Source: CAZKGE01 sp964541695
GTDB lineage: Bacteria; Bacillota; Clostridia; Christensenellales; CAG-138
Direction of reading: 5' to 3'
Length of the DNA: 64,000 bases
Assembly: GCA_964541695.1 (NCBI GenBank)
Contig: CAZIRB010000003.1
Coordinates: forward strand, 1 to 64,000
The translations under genes were made by a program, and so were the position numbers. The notes under the pieces are model-generated. The model was not told the origin of the DNA and did not search any database. It worked only from the letters and a program-made list of their open reading frames with translations. Positions within the stretch are counted from its first letter, which is position 1. Each line of letters starts with the position of its first letter. Shown piece after piece: positions 37,049 through 46,321 of the stretch.

Positions 37049-37072
37049 AAGACCGCCGCGGCTGCGGCGGTC
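37047..37072 (-). terminator. Terminator after the NlpC/P60 gene
   Basis: GACCGCCGC (37051-37059) pairs with GCGGCGGTC (37064-37072); the T tract at 37050-37047 runs into the -35 box of glgP. Confidence 0.8.
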
Positions 37073-37090
37073 CGTTCTGGAAGCGCTTCC

Positions 37091-38272
37091 CTATTCGATC
37101 GGGCGGCGCGCGCACACGAAGTTCCGCTTCCAATACGAGGACTTCGCGCTGCGGCGCACGACCTCGCCGTTCGCGCTCGACGCGTCGATCATCTCGCCGC
37201 TGCCGATGTATATGCCCACGTGCCCCACGGAGCTGCTGCCGTCCGACTTGAAGAACAGCAGGTCGCCGCGCTTGACGTCGTCGAGGTCGGAGATCTTCTT
37301 CCAGCTGCTCGTGCGCGAGAACCCGGCCGCGTTTAAGCGGCGCGTATAGACGTCCACCTGCCGCAGGCAGTAGTAGACCAGGCCCGAGCAGTCGAACTTC
37401 TCCGGCCCCTTCGCGCCGAGCACATACGGCTTGCCGAGCTGTTTCTTCGCCACGGAGATCATCTTGTCGATGCGCCCCTCGGCGGTCTGCTCGCGCGCCT
37501 TGCGCTCGGCCTCCTCGCGCTCCTTCTGGATCTCGATCTCCTTGGTGTAGGATACGCGCGCGTCCGGCGAGTTGATCGCCTCGAGCGTCTGCTCGCCCGC
37601 CTTGCCGTCCTTGGACAGGTGGTTGCGGTTCTGGAACTTTTTGACCGCGGAGATCGTGTCCGTGCCGTAGTACCCCGTGATCTGGTTATTGTCGAGATAC
37701 CCGAGGTCGCACAGCATCTCCTGGAAGTCCTTGATGTCGTCGCCCTCCGCGCCCTCGCACATCACGTAGGGCTTGGCCTCCTCGGAGAACAGAATCTGCT
37801 GCGTCCCCGCGCCGGCGATGCCGTCCTGCTGCAGCTCGTGCTGCCGCTGGAACAGTTCTACGGCGTACTTGGTCGCGTTGCCGTAATACTGCGTCGGCTC
37901 GTCGATGGCCAGGTACCCAAGGTCCATCAGCCGCGTTTGCAGCTCGGTCACGCGCTCATTCTCGTCGCCCTTCTGCAGCGTCACGTCCGGCGTCGGCACG
38001 GCGACGTTTTTTGGATCCGGCGTTTCGATCGGGATCGGCGACGGCGTGGGCGTGGCGAGCGCGGCAAGCTGCGCCATGGCCAGCTCCTCCCTGCGCTCGC
38101 GCGATTTGGGAACCGTAAATATCAGAATGATGCCGACAAGCGCAAAAACAGAAACGCCCGCGATAAACAAACACATCGGCGCGCCTAAACGATAGCACGC
38201 GCGCAAAAAGCGCCTGAGCCAACGTATGAACCGATGTCGCAGCCTATAGAATAATCGCCGGATAACGTACAT
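37091..38272 (-). CDS. NlpC/P60 peptidoglycan hydrolase with two peptidoglycan-binding domains
   Basis: A 393-residue cell-wall enzyme: basic N-terminus, one membrane helix (about 33-53), Thr/Pro linker, two PG_binding_1 repeats (about 100-160 and 170-235), a charged coiled segment (EIEIQKEREEAERKA) and a C-terminal NlpC/P60 domain (about 270-393). Catalytic Cys in FDCSGLVYYCLR and His in VGHVGIYIG are present. The third polar residue, usually His in the VHAS motif, is Asp in MIDASS. It probably cuts stem peptides from the outer membrane face. Confidence 0.9.
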   Translation of the reverse strand: MYVIRRLFYRLRHRFIRWLRRFLRACYRLGAPMCLFIAGVSVFALVGIILIFTVPKSRERREELAMAQLAALATPTPSPIPIETPDPKNVAVPTPDVTLQKGDENERVTELQTRLMDLGYLAIDEPTQYYGNATKYAVELFQRQHELQQDGIAGAGTQQILFSEEAKPYVMCEGAEGDDIKDFQEMLCDLGYLDNNQITGYYGTDTISAVKKFQNRNHLSKDGKAGEQTLEAINSPDARVSYTKEIEIQKEREEAERKAREQTAEGRIDKMISVAKKQLGKPYVLGAKGPEKFDCSGLVYYCLRQVDVYTRRLNAAGFSRTSSWKKISDLDDVKRGDLLFFKSDGSSSVGHVGIYIGSGEMIDASSANGEVVRRSAKSSYWKRNFVCARRPIE

Positions 38273-38298
38273 GCGCGTTTCTCCACTCCCAAGTACAA

Positions 38299-38327
38299 AT
38301 TTTATAAAATGCGCGCGGTTTTTGCAA
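38299..38327 (-). promoter_or_regulatory. Promoter of the NlpC/P60 gene
   Basis: Minus-strand TTGCAA (38327-38322), 17-bp spacer, TAAAAT (38304-38299), about 27 bp before the start. Confidence 0.55.
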
Positions 38328-38387
38328 GCGGCGACATCAAATTGTAATACAATGTTTAAGAATCCACCACAGATTGCGTTTATCCGG

Positions 38388-38417
38388 TTGGCTGGAGCGA
38401 TGCTGATATGCTATACT
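38388..38417 (+). promoter_or_regulatory. Promoter of the DegV gene
   Basis: TTGGCT (38388-38393), 18-bp spacer, extended -10 TGCTATACT (38409-38417). Confidence 0.55.
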
Positions 38418-38441
38418 GAATCGTACGAAAGGAGGAGGGAT

Positions 38442-39314
38442 ATGGCAGACTATTTGATCACCACCGAATCGACGAGCGACCTCGCGAAAGAAATCTACGA
38501 GGAGCAGAACGTACGCGTCATCCGCATGGAATACATGATCGACGGCGGCGAGCCGCAATTCGACGAGATGACGGAGGCGTCGGCCTTCGCCATGTTCCGG
38601 AAGATGCGCGAGGGCAGCGTCGTGACCACCGCCCTGGTCAGCACGGCGCGCTTCTTAGACTTCTGGCGCCCGCTGCTTGCGGAAGGTTTCGACATTTTGC
38701 ACATCTGCTTTTCCTCCGCGCTCTCCGGCACCTACAACTGCGCGCTCGCCGCGGCCGAGGAGCTCTCCGGCGAGTTCCCCGCGCGCTCGATCTACGTCGT
38801 GGACAGCCGCGGCGCGTCCGGCGGGCAGGGCCTGCTCGTGCTGCACGCGGCGGCACAGAAACAGAACGGCCTCTCGCTGTTGGCCTGCCGCGATTTTGCG
38901 GAAAGCCAGAAACTGACGGTCGAGCACCTGTTCACCGTCGACGACCTCGTGTACCTCCGGCGCGGCGGGCGCGTTTCGGCCGCCGCAGCGGCGTTTGGGA
39001 CGCTGCTCTCAATCAAGCCCGCCATGGACATGGACTTTGAGGGGCATCTCGTGCCGCGCGAGAAGGTCAAGGGCCGGCTCGCCTCCATCAAATGGATCCG
39101 CGATCACTTTCTCGCCTCCTACGACCCCGCGCTGAATCCCTACGTCATCATCTGCCACGCGGACTGCCTCGACGACGCCGAGCGGCTCAAGGCCATGCTG
39201 CTCGCCGAGCTGCCGGACCTCGACGTGCGCTTCTCGTTCATCGGCGCGATCATCGGCGCGCACTCCGGCCCCAGCACGCTCGCACTGTTCTTCCGCGGAA
39301 ACGGGAGGCGCTGA
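38442..39314 (+). CDS. DegV family fatty-acid-binding protein
   Basis: A 290-residue protein with the DegV signature: TTESTSDLAKEIYEEQNV at the N-terminus (the Ser/Thr lipid headgroup site), SSALSGTYNCA, DSRGASGGQGLLV and the C-terminal IGAIIGAHSGPSTLALFF. DegV/FakB proteins bind fatty acids for the FakA kinase; no fakA is present here. GGAGGAGGG precedes the ATG at 38442. Confidence 0.93.
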   Translation: MADYLITTESTSDLAKEIYEEQNVRVIRMEYMIDGGEPQFDEMTEASAFAMFRKMREGSVVTTALVSTARFLDFWRPLLAEGFDILHICFSSALSGTYNCALAAAEELSGEFPARSIYVVDSRGASGGQGLLVLHAAAQKQNGLSLLACRDFAESQKLTVEHLFTVDDLVYLRRGGRVSAAAAAFGTLLSIKPAMDMDFEGHLVPREKVKGRLASIKWIRDHFLASYDPALNPYVIICHADCLDDAERLKAMLLAELPDLDVRFSFIGAIIGAHSGPSTLALFFRGNGRR

Positions 39315-39346
39315 GGCGGCTGTTTGGAAAGACCCTCTTAGGAAAG

Positions 39347-39383
39347 ACCCGCGGGGCCGCACATGTGGTCCCGCGGGTTTTAT
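39347..39383 (+). terminator. Terminator after the DegV gene
   Basis: ACCCGCGGG (39347-39355) pairs with CCCGCGGGT (39370-39378), followed by TTTTATT; the loop itself can fold further. Confidence 0.75.
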
Positions 39384-39400
39384 TCTCCAAAATAAAAGAC

Positions 39401-39515
39401 ATCACCGACGATAGTCGTGGCTCTGGCAACAAAATGTCGCGGACCACATTCACCGATGATGCCTCTAGCAATCATATATCCAATGTGGGGGAAAAAGCAA
39501 CGGCCCCATTAAAAA
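39401..39515. repeat. Dispersed hairpin element, copy 1
   Basis: About 115 bp beginning ATCACCGACGA, with an imperfect long hairpin (to about 39462), an AT-rich stretch around CATATATCCAA and the ending AAAAAGCAACGGCCCCATT. A second copy in the same orientation lies at 50116-50235. Differences in the arms are compensating. Confidence 0.75.
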
Positions 39516-39603
39516 CTCAACTTCGCGCCGTCTGCGCTTGCTGCATCGCAGCGCCCTAGTTCCGCCAACGCCCGCCGGCTCCAGCCTTTTTATTCCTGCG
39601 CCC

Positions 39604-40532
<929 letters not shown>

Positions 40533-40536
<4 letters not shown>

Positions 40537-42503
40537 TTGCCCATCACCCGCAGCGCAGCCTGTGCCACCGCGTCCGCGGTGATGCCGAACTCCCTGTAGA
40601 GCGCCGCCTGCGGCGCGCTCGCGCCGAACGCGTCGCGGCCGACCACCTCGCCGTCGAGCCCGACATACTTGTACCACGGCATCGTCGCGCCCGCCTCTAC
40701 GGCCACGCGCGCGCGCACGCCCCCGGGCAGCACGCTTTCGCGGTACGCCGCATCCTGCCGCTCGAACAGCTCCATGCACGGCATCGAGACGATGCGCGCG
40801 CAGTAGCCCTGCACGGCCAGGCGGTCCGCCGCCGCAAACAGCAGCTCGACCTCGGAGCCGCTGCCCATCAGGATCACGTCCGGCCCGTTCTTCGGCTCGC
40901 GCAGGATATAGCCTCCCTTGAGCGCGTCCTTGCCGCTCTTTTCGTACAGCGGCAGCGTCTGCCGGGACAGCGCGAGCGCGACCGGCGCGTCGTTTTCCAG
41001 CGCGGCGACATAGCCCGCCGCGACCTCGCGGCTGTCGGCCGGCCGGAACACGAGCACGTCGGGCGTGGCGCGCAACGCCGCCAGATGCTCGATCGGCTGG
41101 TGCGTCGGGCCGTCTTCGCCTACGCCGATGCTGTCGTGCGTCAAAATGTACAGCACGGGCAGCTTCATGAGCGCCGAGAGGCGCAGCGCGGGCTTGAGAT
41201 AGTCCGAGAACACGAAAAACGTGCCGCAGTACGGCCGGATCCCGCCGTACAGCGCCATGCCGTTGCACGCGCAGGCCATCGCAAACTCGCGCACGCCGAA
41301 ATGGATGTTCTTGCCGGCGTAATTGTCCGCCGAGAAATCGCTCTCGCCCTTGAGCACCGTCATGTTGGACGGCGCCAGGTCCGCCGAGCCGCCGAACAGG
41401 TTCGGCATATGCGCAAGAAGCCGGTTGAGCACCTCGCCGGACGCCTGGCGCGAGGCCAGCTTGCCCTCGAAGTGCCAGAACGCCTCGTCATCGGCAAGGT
41501 CGGGCGCTTTGCCGCAGTGGTCCTTCGCCCACTGCGCGGCAAGCTCCGGATACGCTTTTTGATAGCGCGCAAACAGCTTGTTCCAGTCGTCCTCATGGCG
41601 CTGCATGGGGGCGGTGACCGTCCCCATATAATCGTAAATTTCCTGCGGCAGCGAGAACGGCTCCGTTCCCTCCCAGCCGTAGTGCAGCTTCATCGCGGTC
41701 AGGTTGTCCTCGCCGAGCGGCGCGCCGTGCGCCTTATTCGAGCCCTCGAGCGGCGTGCCGCACGCGATCTTCGTCACAAATATGATCAGGGACGGCCGAT
41801 CCGTCTCGCGCTTTGCTTCTTCTAGCGCGCGGGCGATGGCGGCCGTGTCCTCGCCGTTTTCGACCGTCTGCACGTGCCAGCCGAGCGCGTCGAACCGTGC
41901 GCCGACATCCTCTGTGAATGCAAGGTCCGTCGAACCCTCGATCGTGATGCAGTTCCTGTCGTAGAGCGCGATGAGCTTGCCGAGTTTGAGCGTGCCGGCC
42001 AGCGACGCGGCCTCGGAGGTTACGCCCTCCATCATGCAGCCGTCGCCCATCAGTACGTAGGTGTAGTTGTCAACGACGGGATAGTTTTCCCGATTGTAGA
42101 CGGCCGCCTTGTGCGCCTCCGCCATCGCCATGCCGACCGCCATGGCAAACCCCTGGCCGAGCGGGCCCGTGGTCGCCTCGACGCCCGGCGTCAGGCCGTG
42201 CTCCGGATGGCCGGGCGTGCGGCTGCCCCACTGCCGGAAGGACTTTAGGTCGTCCATCGTGACGCCGTACCCGAACAGGTGCAGCAGCACGTATTCAAGC
42301 GCCGACGCGTGCCCACTCGAGAGCACGAACCGGTCGCGCGCCGGAAACAGCGGGTTCTTCGGGTTCTGTTTCATCTGCTTCCACAGCGTAAACGCCGCGG
42401 GCGCCGCGTCGATCGGCATGCCGGGGTGGCCGGAGTTCGCCTTCTGCACCGTCTCGGCGGCCAGGACGCGAATCGCGTTGATGACCTGTCTGTCGTTGAC
42501 CAT
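40533..42503 (-). CDS. tkt: Transketolase
   Basis: Full-length single-chain transketolase of 656 residues, using thiamine diphosphate. It shows NSGHPGMPIDAAP, SSGHASALEYVLLHLFGY, the TPP motif GDGCMMEGVTSEAASLAG...DRNCITI, and the pyrimidine domain with FGVREFAMACACNG and HDSIGVGEDGPTHQPIEHLA. It links pentose phosphates (from RpiB or PsuG) to glycolysis. GGAGG precedes the start; a vitamin transporter subunit lies 29 bp upstream in the same direction. Confidence 0.96.
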
Positions 42504-42532
42504 AGTATCCTCCGAAATAAAATTCTAAGGGG

Positions 42533-43030
42533 TTAAAACCACCGGGAAATCGAGCTCTTGCGCACGACCAGCGCGACCGCCTGCGCGACCGCCGCGCCGG
42601 CAAGACACTGCACGAAGTTGAGCGGCACGTTCACAATCGCCGCGGCGAAGCCGTACAGCGCCCACTCGTACAGAAAATAGCCGATCGGCACGATCGGCGC
42701 GGGCAGGAAAAACGCGAGGCTCTGGCGCTCGGGCTTGAGCGTGCGGAACAAGAGCGCGGACAGAAGCGCCATGCCGCCCTTAATCACGACTGTCGCGGGC
42801 GCGTACAGCCCCCAGCCGAGCAATATGTCCGCAAGGCCGCTCGCGGCGGCGGCCACGATCGCGCCCCACGCGCCGCCTAGCATATAGGCGGCCGTCAGCA
42901 CGCCCGCGTCGCCGAGGTTGATGTATCCGTGTCCGCCCGGCAGCGGGATCGAGATCAGCGTGGTCAAAAGCAGGATGATCGCGGCCAGCACGCCGCCTAG
43001 CGCAATCTTTCGAATATATCTTTGATCCAT
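42533..43030 (-). CDS. ECF-type vitamin transporter substrate-binding (S) component
   Basis: A 165-residue protein with about six helices. GGHGYINLGDAGVLTAAYMLGG and GLYAPATVVIKGGMALLS are characteristic of ECF S components, which capture a vitamin and use a shared energising module encoded elsewhere. The substrate cannot be read from sequence; co-transcription with the thiamine-diphosphate enzyme transketolase hints at thiamine or a precursor. No ribosome-binding site is visible before the ATG, which directly follows a terminator-like hairpin. Confidence 0.8.
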   Translation of the reverse strand: MDQRYIRKIALGGVLAAIILLLTTLISIPLPGGHGYINLGDAGVLTAAYMLGGAWGAIVAAAASGLADILLGWGLYAPATVVIKGGMALLSALLFRTLKPERQSLAFFLPAPIVPIGYFLYEWALYGFAAAIVNVPLNFVQCLAGAAVAQAVALVVRKSSISRWF

Positions 43031-43037
43031 TTTTTAC

Positions 43038-43077
43038 GAAAAGCCCGCTTTCGGCCGATATGCTCCCGAAAGCGGGC
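43038..43077 (-). terminator. Terminator after the GGGtGRT gene
   Basis: Perfect 12-bp stem (43043-43054 with 43066-43077), 11-nt loop, T tract at 43042-43039 on the minus strand. It sits only 8 bp before the ECF gene start and could also attenuate that gene. Confidence 0.8.
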
Positions 43078-43096
43078 CTATCCTTTCCGAATTTGC

Positions 43097-44095
43097 TTAC
43101 TTTCCTGCCTGCGCGATCGCGACCGCGATGGCGACCGTCGCGCCGACCATGGGGTTGTTGCCCATGCCGATCAGGCCCATCATCTCGACGTGCGCCGGAA
43201 CGCTCGACGAGCCCGCAAACTGCGCGTCGGAATGCATGCGGCCCATCGTGTCGGTCATGCCGTAGGAGGCGGGGCCGGCGGCCATGTTGTCCGGGTGCAG
43301 CGTGCGGCCCGTGCCGCCGCCGGACGCGACCGAGAAATATTTTTTGCCGTTCTCGACGCACCATTTCTTATAGGTGCCCGCGACCGGGTGCTGGAAGCGC
43401 GTCGGGTTTGTGGAGTTGCCGGTTATGGACACGTCCACCTGCTCGTGCCGCATGATCGCCACGCCCTCGCTGACGTCGTCCGCGCCGTAGCAGCGGACCT
43501 TGGCGCGGTCGCCGGTCGAGAACGCGCGCGTCGAAACGATCGTGAGCTCGCCCGAATGGCAGCTGAAGTCCGTCTCCACATGCGTAAAGCCGTTGACGCG
43601 CGAGATGATGTAAGCCGCATCCTTGCCGAGGCCGTTTAAGATAACCTGCAGCGGCTCCTTGCGAACCTTGTTCGCGGTGCGCGCGATGCCGATGGCGCCC
43701 TCCGCCGCGGCGAAGCTCTCATGCCCGGCGAGGAACGCGAAGCAATGCGTGCTCTCGGAGAGCAGCATCGCGCCGAGATTGCCGTGTCCCCTGCCCACCT
43801 CGCGCTGGTCGGCGACCGAACCGGGGATGCAGAACGACTGCAGGCCTACGCCGATTAGCTCCGCGGCCTCGGCGGCGGACTTTGCGCCCTGTTTCAGCGC
43901 GATCGCCGCGCCGACGGTGTACGCCCAGCAAGCGTTGTCGAACGCGATGGGCTGTATGCCGCGGACGATGCCGGCCGCGTCGACGCCCGCGTCGTCGCAG
44001 ATCTTTTTGGCAGCTTCCAGGTCGGCGATACCGTATTCGTTCAGCACCCGCTGGATCTTGTCGATTCTTCTTTCGTATCCTTCAAACGTAATCAT
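43097..44095 (-). CDS. GGGtGRT family protein, function unknown
   Basis: A 332-residue protein containing the family-naming motif SVASGGGTGRTLHPDN, followed by a Gly/Met-rich end (GLIGMGNNPMVGATVAIAVAI). An internal VIHILG-free but cysteine-poor body includes GIQPIAFDNACWAYTVGAA and the polar motif STHCFAFLAGHESFAAAEGA. I recognise it as the conserved GGGtGRT family of anaerobes, which has no established reaction. It lies 10 bp after a NifU-like gene, and the pair shares a promoter and terminator, so a role in metal-cluster or sulfur chemistry is inferred. Confidence 0.82.
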   Translation of the reverse strand: MITFEGYERRIDKIQRVLNEYGIADLEAAKKICDDAGVDAAGIVRGIQPIAFDNACWAYTVGAAIALKQGAKSAAEAAELIGVGLQSFCIPGSVADQREVGRGHGNLGAMLLSESTHCFAFLAGHESFAAAEGAIGIARTANKVRKEPLQVILNGLGKDAAYIISRVNGFTHVETDFSCHSGELTIVSTRAFSTGDRAKVRCYGADDVSEGVAIMRHEQVDVSITGNSTNPTRFQHPVAGTYKKWCVENGKKYFSVASGGGTGRTLHPDNMAAGPASYGMTDTMGRMHSDAQFAGSSSVPAHVEMMGLIGMGNNPMVGATVAIAVAIAQAGK

Positions 44096-44105
44096 GGCTG
44101 CCTCC

Positions 44106-44798
44106 TTACTCGCGGCGCGGGTCGATCACGCGGGCCGCCTGGTCGAAACGGCCGTAGGTGCCGATGTTCTTCTCGTACGCTTCCTTCGGGTCCGTGCCCT
44201 TCTTGATCGCGGCCATCATCTTGCCGAGGTTGACGAACTGGTAACCGATGATCTCGTCGTTCTCGTCAAGCGCAAGCTTGAGCACGTAGCCCTCCGCCAT
44301 TTCGAGGTAGCGCGGGCCCTTGGCCAATGTGCCGTACATCGTGCCGATCTGCGAGCGCAGGCCCTTGCCGAGGTCCTCGAGCCCCGCGCCGACCGGGAGA
44401 CCGTCGTCGGAAAACGCGCTCTGCGTGCGGCCGTAGACGATCTGCAAAAAAAGCTCGCGCATGGCCGTGTTGATCGCGTCGCAGACCAGGTCCGAGTTGA
44501 GCGCCTCGAGTATCGTCTTGCCGGGCAGGATCTCCGCGGCCATGGCTGCGGAATGCGTCATGCCCGAGCAGCCGATCGTCTCAAGCAGCGCCTCCTGGAT
44601 GACGCCGTCCTTGACGTTGAGCGTCAGTTTGCAGCCGCCCTGCTGCGGCGCGCACCAGCCCACGCCGTGCGTCAGTCCGGAAATATCCTTGATTTCCTTG
44701 GCCTTGACCCACCTTCCCTCCTCGGGGATCGGGGCGGGATCGTGCCTTGCGCCCTTGTAGACGCATGTCATCTCTTCCACGTCTTTTGAATATTGCAT
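44106..44798 (-). CDS. NifU/IscU-like iron-sulfur scaffold homologue
   Basis: A 230-residue protein with an IscU-type domain: GWCAPQQGGCKLTLNV, ETIGCSGMTHSAAMAAEIL and SDLVCDAINTAMRELFLQIV hold three spaced cysteines where IscU binds its cluster (GCSGMTHS resembles the GCAAA/GCGSA loop). The C-terminal 100 residues have no motif I recognise. It is the first gene of the pair with the GGGtGRT protein. Whether it builds Fe-S clusters generally or for its partner is unknown. Confidence 0.82.
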   Translation of the reverse strand: MQYSKDVEEMTCVYKGARHDPAPIPEEGRWVKAKEIKDISGLTHGVGWCAPQQGGCKLTLNVKDGVIQEALLETIGCSGMTHSAAMAAEILPGKTILEALNSDLVCDAINTAMRELFLQIVYGRTQSAFSDDGLPVGAGLEDLGKGLRSQIGTMYGTLAKGPRYLEMAEGYVLKLALDENDEIIGYQFVNLGKMMAAIKKGTDPKEAYEKNIGTYGRFDQAARVIDPRRE

Positions 44799-44872
44799 GC
44801 GGACATCCTCCTTCTCTATGCTTGCCGAAACGGCTTTACCCGCCCCGGTTCAACACAATTTTTCACATATAC

Positions 44873-44901
44873 AGTATAGCATCGGCGCGATGTGCGCGCA
44901 A
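44873..44901 (-). promoter_or_regulatory. Promoter of the NifU-like/GGGtGRT pair
   Basis: Minus-strand TTGCGC (44901-44896), 17-bp spacer, TATACT (44878-44873); leader of about 70 nt. Confidence 0.6.
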
Positions 44902-44933
44902 GTATACCGGAATCTGGAAACGATGATGAACTG

Positions 44934-44962
44934 TTGTCAACGCGCATAGACTGATGTATACT
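44934..44962 (+). promoter_or_regulatory. Promoter of the DUF805 gene
   Basis: TTGTCA (44934-44939), 17-bp spacer, TATACT (44957-44962), 33 bp before the start. Confidence 0.65.
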
Positions 44963-44994
44963 AAGTACAAATTAAAATTCAGGGGGGAATCGTT

Positions 44995-45336
44995 ATGGAA
45001 GTGTTCAAAGAGTATATCAATATGTGGAAAAACTATGTCAACTTCAGCGACCGCACAAACACGCGCGGATACTGGATGGCCTTTTTGTGGAACTTCGTCG
45101 CGGGGCTGATACTGGGCGTCATCGTCAGCATCATAAAGCCCCTGGAATTTCTGCCCACGCTGTATTCCCTCGCCGCGCTCGTGCCCGGACTCGCCCTCAC
45201 CGTGCGCAGGCTGCGCGACACCGGCAAGGAGTGGACCTATATCCTGTTCGGCCTCATCCCGATCGCCGGCGCGATCATGCTGATCATCCAGCTCTGCAAG
45301 CCCTCCGTCGAGGACAACGGGATCCCGGTCGTCTGA
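44995..45336 (+). CDS. DUF805 family small membrane protein
   Basis: A 113-residue membrane protein with the DUF805 layout: N-terminal YINMWKNYVNFSDRTNTRGYW, two to three helices and the motif VRRLRDTGKEWTYIL before the last helix. The family is widespread and uncharacterised. GGGGGGA precedes the ATG. Expressed alone between its own promoter and terminator. Confidence 0.85.
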   Translation: MEVFKEYINMWKNYVNFSDRTNTRGYWMAFLWNFVAGLILGVIVSIIKPLEFLPTLYSLAALVPGLALTVRRLRDTGKEWTYILFGLIPIAGAIMLIIQLCKPSVEDNGIPVV

Positions 45337-45360
45337 GAACGATTTTAACGGTACGGAAAG

Positions 45361-45386
45361 AGCGGAGCGTTTGCTCCGCTTTCGTA
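45361..45386 (+). terminator. Terminator after the DUF805 gene
   Basis: AGCGGAGC (45361-45368), loop GTTT, GCTCCGCT (45373-45380), then TTCGTAT. The next 170 bp (45387-45555) hold further small hairpins (GCAGCT/AGCTGC near 45417-45431; CCGTCAAAAA/TTTTTGACGG near 45526-45551) but no gene. Confidence 0.7.
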
Positions 45387-45555
45387 TATCAAAAACCCCC
45401 GGGATCGTGACGGGCCGCAGCTTCTAGCTGCGTCGGCTTTTCCGGCGCAACGGATCGTTTCGCGGGGGCGGATTCATGCTTTTTACCGCCCGGGAATTTA
45501 AAGGACGAGACAAAAAGCGGTTATCCCGTCAAAAAGCCGGTTTTTTGACGGACTG

Positions 45556-45581
45556 AAACGGAGCGTTTGCTCCGTTTTTTT
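45556..45581 (+). terminator. Second U-tract hairpin before the YhhN gene
   Basis: AAACGGAGC (45556-45564), loop GTTT, GCTCCGTTT (45569-45577), then TTTT. It is a near copy of the terminator at 45361 and ends any transcript from the region between them. Confidence 0.75.
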
Positions 45582-45616
45582 GTTTGCGAAATGTTCTTTT
45601 TGCGCCCGGCCGCATG

Positions 45617-45625
45617 TGGTATACT
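45617..45625 (+). promoter_or_regulatory. Extended -10 promoter of the YhhN gene
   Basis: TGGTATACT at 45617-45625, 35 bp before the ATG; a -35 box is not obvious. Confidence 0.5.
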
Positions 45626-45659
45626 GGAAACAAAAAGAGCATTTTAAAGGAGGCGGCGC

Positions 45660-46319
45660 ATGCGGTACGTATTCTTCGTCCTGTTCGGCATTTTGGCGGC
45701 CGCGCACCTGTTTTTCTGCGTGCCGCCGGCGCGCCATACGCTGCGCAAATATACCAAGCCCCTGCTTTTGCCGCTTTTGATCGGCTGCTACGTGACCGCT
45801 TCGGCCGCGCCGTCGCTCCTTGTCGTGCTCGCGCTCGCGTTCGGCTGCGCCGGCGACGTTTTGCTGCTCTTTTCCGAGCGGCCGCTGTTTTTTAAGCTTG
45901 GCGGGGCGGCGTTTGCTGTCGGGCATATCCTGTACGTCGTTACGTTTCTGTCGCACCTTGGCGGGAAGCCGCCGTTCTGGCTGCTCGCCGCCGCCGTCGC
46001 CGCGTATGCGGCGGTGATCGCCGTCGTGCTGTCGATTTTGATGCCCGCGCTGCCCGCTGATATGCGCGTCTACTCGTGCGTCTACACCGGCCTGATCTCG
46101 CTGATGAGCCTGTCGGCGCTGCTCCTGGCCGTCACGCGCGCGGGGGTTGCGCCGAAGTTCGTGTTCGCTGGCTCGCTGCTCTTTATCGTGTCCGACACGC
46201 TCCTCTCAAACGTCACGTTCAAAAAGCGCTTCCCGTGGGCGTATTTTTCCGTCATGCTGCCGTACGTCGCGGCCCAGGGCTGTATCGCGCTCGGCCTTGC
46301 CGGCATGGGAGGCGTCTGA
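45660..46319 (+). CDS. YhhN/TMEM86 family membrane protein (lysoplasmalogenase-like)
   Basis: A 219-residue protein with about eight helices. YTKPLLLPLLIG, CAGDVLLLF, AFAVGHILYV and IVSDTLL are the conserved polar positions of the YhhN family; eukaryotic TMEM86 members hydrolyse lysoplasmalogens. Plasmalogens occur in many anaerobic Clostridia, so that activity is plausible but not shown. AAGGAGG precedes the ATG. rmuC starts 2 bp downstream. Confidence 0.82.
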   Translation: MRYVFFVLFGILAAAHLFFCVPPARHTLRKYTKPLLLPLLIGCYVTASAAPSLLVVLALAFGCAGDVLLLFSERPLFFKLGGAAFAVGHILYVVTFLSHLGGKPPFWLLAAAVAAYAAVIAVVLSILMPALPADMRVYSCVYTGLISLMSLSALLLAVTRAGVAPKFVFAGSLLFIVSDTLLSNVTFKKRFPWAYFSVMLPYVAAQGCIALGLAGMGGV

Positions 46320-46321
46320 TT

